Virus record (IMG/VR): IMGVR_UViG_3300029953_000103 | Coordinates: 1-33,786 of that record | Source: a virus | Length of the DNA stretch: 33,786 nt | Reading direction: 5' to 3' (one strand) | In this document: positions 31,667-33,786 of the stretch, piece by piece | Numbering within the stretch: position 1 is the first letter of the stretch | Layout of the letters: every line of letters starts with the position of its first letter | The notes under the pieces: model-generated | The model's database searches: none | Told to the model about the DNA's origin: nothing | Seen by the model: the letters and a program-made list of their open reading frames with translations, nothing else | Translations under genes and position numbers: made by a program

Positions 31667-33619
31667 TTATTCTTTTTTATAGTACATCGTTTCAAATCCT
31701 TCAGCATCCAGGGGTAGTCCGGCATACTGGGGGCCTACCCCCCGCATCATAAGTTGACAAAGTTCATCAACAGAGCCGACACCATCCGGCATTTCGCAAA
31801 CCAGTTCATCGTGAACGTGAACAACGATAGAATAATCTGCGTCATCGGCTTGTAGCATTGCATTCCCCAGTAGATCCCGCTGGGTTGCCTGGACAATATT
31901 TTCTACCAGCTTCCCGCCATACGTGTCCTGCATACCCCAGACCTTCTTATCGCTGATCCCCTCATACTGTATGGCCGGTCCGTATTTGCCTTCTACCAAA
32001 CGCGGACGTAGATATGCCAGTTTTCGTCCGGACGGCAATTTAATCCACAATATGTTTTTTTCAACGAAAAATTCCAAACCGTGATGCAGTTTTTGCGGGT
32101 AGCCTTGTACCGCTAATATGGCAGCTTTCTCTACGTCCCGCCAAAATTGAACGATTTCCGGATTCGCATTGCGCCACATTTTTACGATCATTGGGAGTTC
32201 TTCTTCTTTCACGCCCATTTTAAGTGCCTTGCCCCGAATGAGCGCTTTTGGTCCGCCCCCATACCCCAGCAATAATTCGGACACTTTACCTTTAGCCCTG
32301 AGCGGCGATTTTTTGGTTATCAGGTGAATGGGCACCTTAGACATTTTGGACGCGGACGCCTCATATATCTTACCGTGCGTCATGAACACATCCAGGCGCC
32401 ATTGGCAGCCAGCAAACCAGGCAAGTATACGGGCCTCAAATTGCGAGAAATCCGCCACAATGAATCTGTGTCCTGGCCTAGGTACTAAGGCAGTTCTAAT
32501 GAGCTGCGACAGCACATAACTGATATCGCTGAAAAATACCCGCATGTAATCCGAATCGCGTAATAGAAGCAGTTCACGCGCCATGTCAAGCATTTCCATT
32601 TCATTTTTTGGCAGATTGTGAAGCTGCGGCCCCCTGCCGGCCCAGCGACCAGTACGCCCGGCGCCGGCGAACTGAAACATGCCATGCACCCTGCCATCGG
32701 CGCACAAGTAATCCAGCATGGTGTAGTACTTGTTCACTGACGTTTTGCCCATGCCTTGCCGTATCTTCAGCATTTCACGGACAACAGGACTATCGTATTT
32801 TTCCAGCATGGCTTCTACAGTTTCAACTGTGAGCGACAGCACCAGATCCCCGGTATTTTCGTGCAGCCAGTTTTTTATTTGGTCTGGGCTATTTGGGTTG
32901 GACATTCCGGTTAGCTGTGTAGCCCTGGTGGATAGTTCCTTGGTTACGATTTCATCTATGTAAATGGCCGCCCTGCACAGCTCGGCGTCGAGCATGACAC
33001 CCCGAGCATTAATCCGCTGATCCAACAGCCACAGCCTACGTTCAAAGGCAGAAGGCTGGCTGAAGTATAATTTTTTTCTTACGTTACGTTCTACTCGAAC
33101 ATCTTGTTTGCAGTACTCAATAAACCTTTTCCATTTTTCGGGTGCGTGCCAGGGCATGTTGCGGGTGCGCATGCCGTTGACTTTGGTGGGCTTACACGGC
33201 CTGCAAAAGTATTCAATCAGGGCTTTGCCTTCTTTATCCTTACCGGCATCCAGTTTCAAGGCAACTGCAGCTTTAGCTAAATCTAATGGAAGTCCTGTCG
33301 ATGCGCACGTAACCATTGTACAGTGCCATTGGTCCCGTTTAAGCGGTCCGTATTCCCAGAAGAACGTTTCTATGTTGTTTAGCTCGAACGGGGCGCCGTG
33401 GGCATGCTTTTTAACATGTGCGTCATACATGGCGTTGATGACACGGTCCGGTATCTGTTCACCACTGGCTATATCGACGCAGCTTACAGGATCGTCATCG
33501 AACGCATACGCGAAAAGTAAAATCGCATGGTCTGGGTCCTGCACATATTTGTAGGTTCCACATGCAGTAAGATCAGTTCCGCTGTACGTTTCGATATCGA
33601 TGGATAGGTCACGCACCAC
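31667..33619 (-). CDS. DNA polymerase, family A with 3'-5' exonuclease
   Basis: A 650-residue replicative polymerase of phage style. Exonuclease domain: SIDIETYSG (6-14), AHGAPFE (73-79), YCKQDVRVE (169-177). Polymerase motif A ADFSQFEARILAW (389-401), motif B with R441, K445 and YG at 453-454, motif C HVHDELV near the C-terminus. The exonuclease HGAPFE lacks the Asn usually seen after the His. Starts at GTG 33619, overlapping a tiny upstream gene by 11 bases. Works with the primase-helicase downstream. Confidence 0.92.
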   Translation of the reverse strand: MVRDLSIDIETYSGTDLTACGTYKYVQDPDHAILLFAYAFDDDPVSCVDIASGEQIPDRVINAMYDAHVKKHAHGAPFELNNIETFFWEYGPLKRDQWHCTMVTCASTGLPLDLAKAAVALKLDAGKDKEGKALIEYFCRPCKPTKVNGMRTRNMPWHAPEKWKRFIEYCKQDVRVERNVRKKLYFSQPSAFERRLWLLDQRINARGVMLDAELCRAAIYIDEIVTKELSTRATQLTGMSNPNSPDQIKNWLHENTGDLVLSLTVETVEAMLEKYDSPVVREMLKIRQGMGKTSVNKYYTMLDYLCADGRVHGMFQFAGAGRTGRWAGRGPQLHNLPKNEMEMLDMARELLLLRDSDYMRVFFSDISYVLSQLIRTALVPRPGHRFIVADFSQFEARILAWFAGCQWRLDVFMTHGKIYEASASKMSKVPIHLITKKSPLRAKGKVSELLLGYGGGPKALIRGKALKMGVKEEELPMIVKMWRNANPEIVQFWRDVEKAAILAVQGYPQKLHHGLEFFVEKNILWIKLPSGRKLAYLRPRLVEGKYGPAIQYEGISDKKVWGMQDTYGGKLVENIVQATQRDLLGNAMLQADDADYSIVVHVHDELVCEMPDGVGSVDELCQLMMRGVGPQYAGLPLDAEGFETMYYKKE

Positions 33620-33707
33620 CTTTAACTATTTTGTATTTTTCAAAATCCAGCTGAAGTTGGATGGTGGCCTGCACCAAACACATGCATATAAAAAATTTAA
33701 GTATCAT
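33609..33707 (-). CDS. 32-residue peptide upstream of the polymerase
   Basis: ATG 33707 to TGA 33609, MILKFFICMCLVQATIQLQL... ending KYKIVKGGA. The ATG overlaps the stop of the previous gene (ATGA) and its end overlaps the polymerase start by 11 bases. The N-terminal half is hydrophobic. Translation is supported only by these overlaps; it may be a coupling leader for the polymerase. Confidence 0.4.
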   Translation of the reverse strand: MILKFFICMCLVQATIQLQLDFEKYKIVKGGA

Positions 33708-33786
33708 TTTTTATTTTTTAAAGGTGGCAAATTGCACTCCTTACGAAGGGCAGTTAAGTTATCCTCTATATAATCTTTCACGACAG
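33704..33786 (-). CDS. C-terminal end of an unknown gene, cut by the right window edge
   Basis: The last 26 codons of a frame that enters from the right: VVKDYIEDNLTALRKECNLP followed by PLKNKK and TGA at 33704. The stop overlaps the next ATG. Composition is ordinary coding. Nothing can be said about function. Confidence 0.5.
   Translation of the reverse strand, partial: VVKDYIEDNLTALRKECNLPPLKNKK

Overview
The window is part of a tailed double-stranded DNA phage (or an intact-looking prophage segment) of a Bacteroidota host. Every gene I accept is on the minus strand, packed end to end with ATGA, TAATG and TGATG overlaps. Host assignment is inference. It rests on promoter-like sites of the TTTG-N18-20-TAnnTTTG type before the capsid gene, the small terminase gene and a small-gene cluster, on poor Shine-Dalgarno sequences, and on protein styles I associate with Bacteroidota phages. 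I see no integrase, repressor, lysin or holin, so lifestyle cannot be decided.

Read in the direction of transcription (right to left), the right third (33786 to about 23500) is DNA metabolism. It holds the end of an unknown gene, a 32-residue peptide, a family A DNA polymerase, an N6-adenine methyltransferase, a C5-cytosine methyltransferase, several small proteins, a zinc-ribbon protein, a primase-helicase (AEP plus VapE-type AAA+), an AT-rich repeat region that may be a replication origin, a VRR-NUC nuclease and an SNF2-type helicase. A cluster of very small genes follows (58-residue protein, LuxR-type HTH, HNH-like zinc protein, two orphan small ORFs), then an odd class II tRNA-like gene, a 27-residue membrane peptide, a 366-residue unknown protein, a J-domain protein, a 244-residue unknown protein and a lipoprotein.

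The left two thirds (18988 to 1) is packaging and virion assembly: small and large terminase, a small protein, portal with an inserted four-cysteine zinc finger, two linker-rich proteins, a scaffold-like protein, a small abundant-looking structural protein flanked by terminators, a noncoding block with a strongly structured putative RNA, the probable major capsid protein with its own promoter, a signal-peptide protein, two connector-position proteins, the probable tail tube protein, small tail-completion proteins, the tape measure protein and a large tail-tip protein running off the left edge.

The items most worth a second look are: (1) the second half of the C5 methyltransferase gene, where a +1 reading frame encodes a separate, recognisable phage protein signature (WPTP repeats and LNPAWV...LMG); (2) a roughly 285-nt structured RNA candidate between two terminators just before the capsid gene; (3) a Leu-type tRNA-like sequence with a 48-nt variable region and an apparent AAA anticodon; (4) the repeat-rich 300-bp block after the primase gene. 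All functions are read from sequence motifs and gene order; no searches were run.
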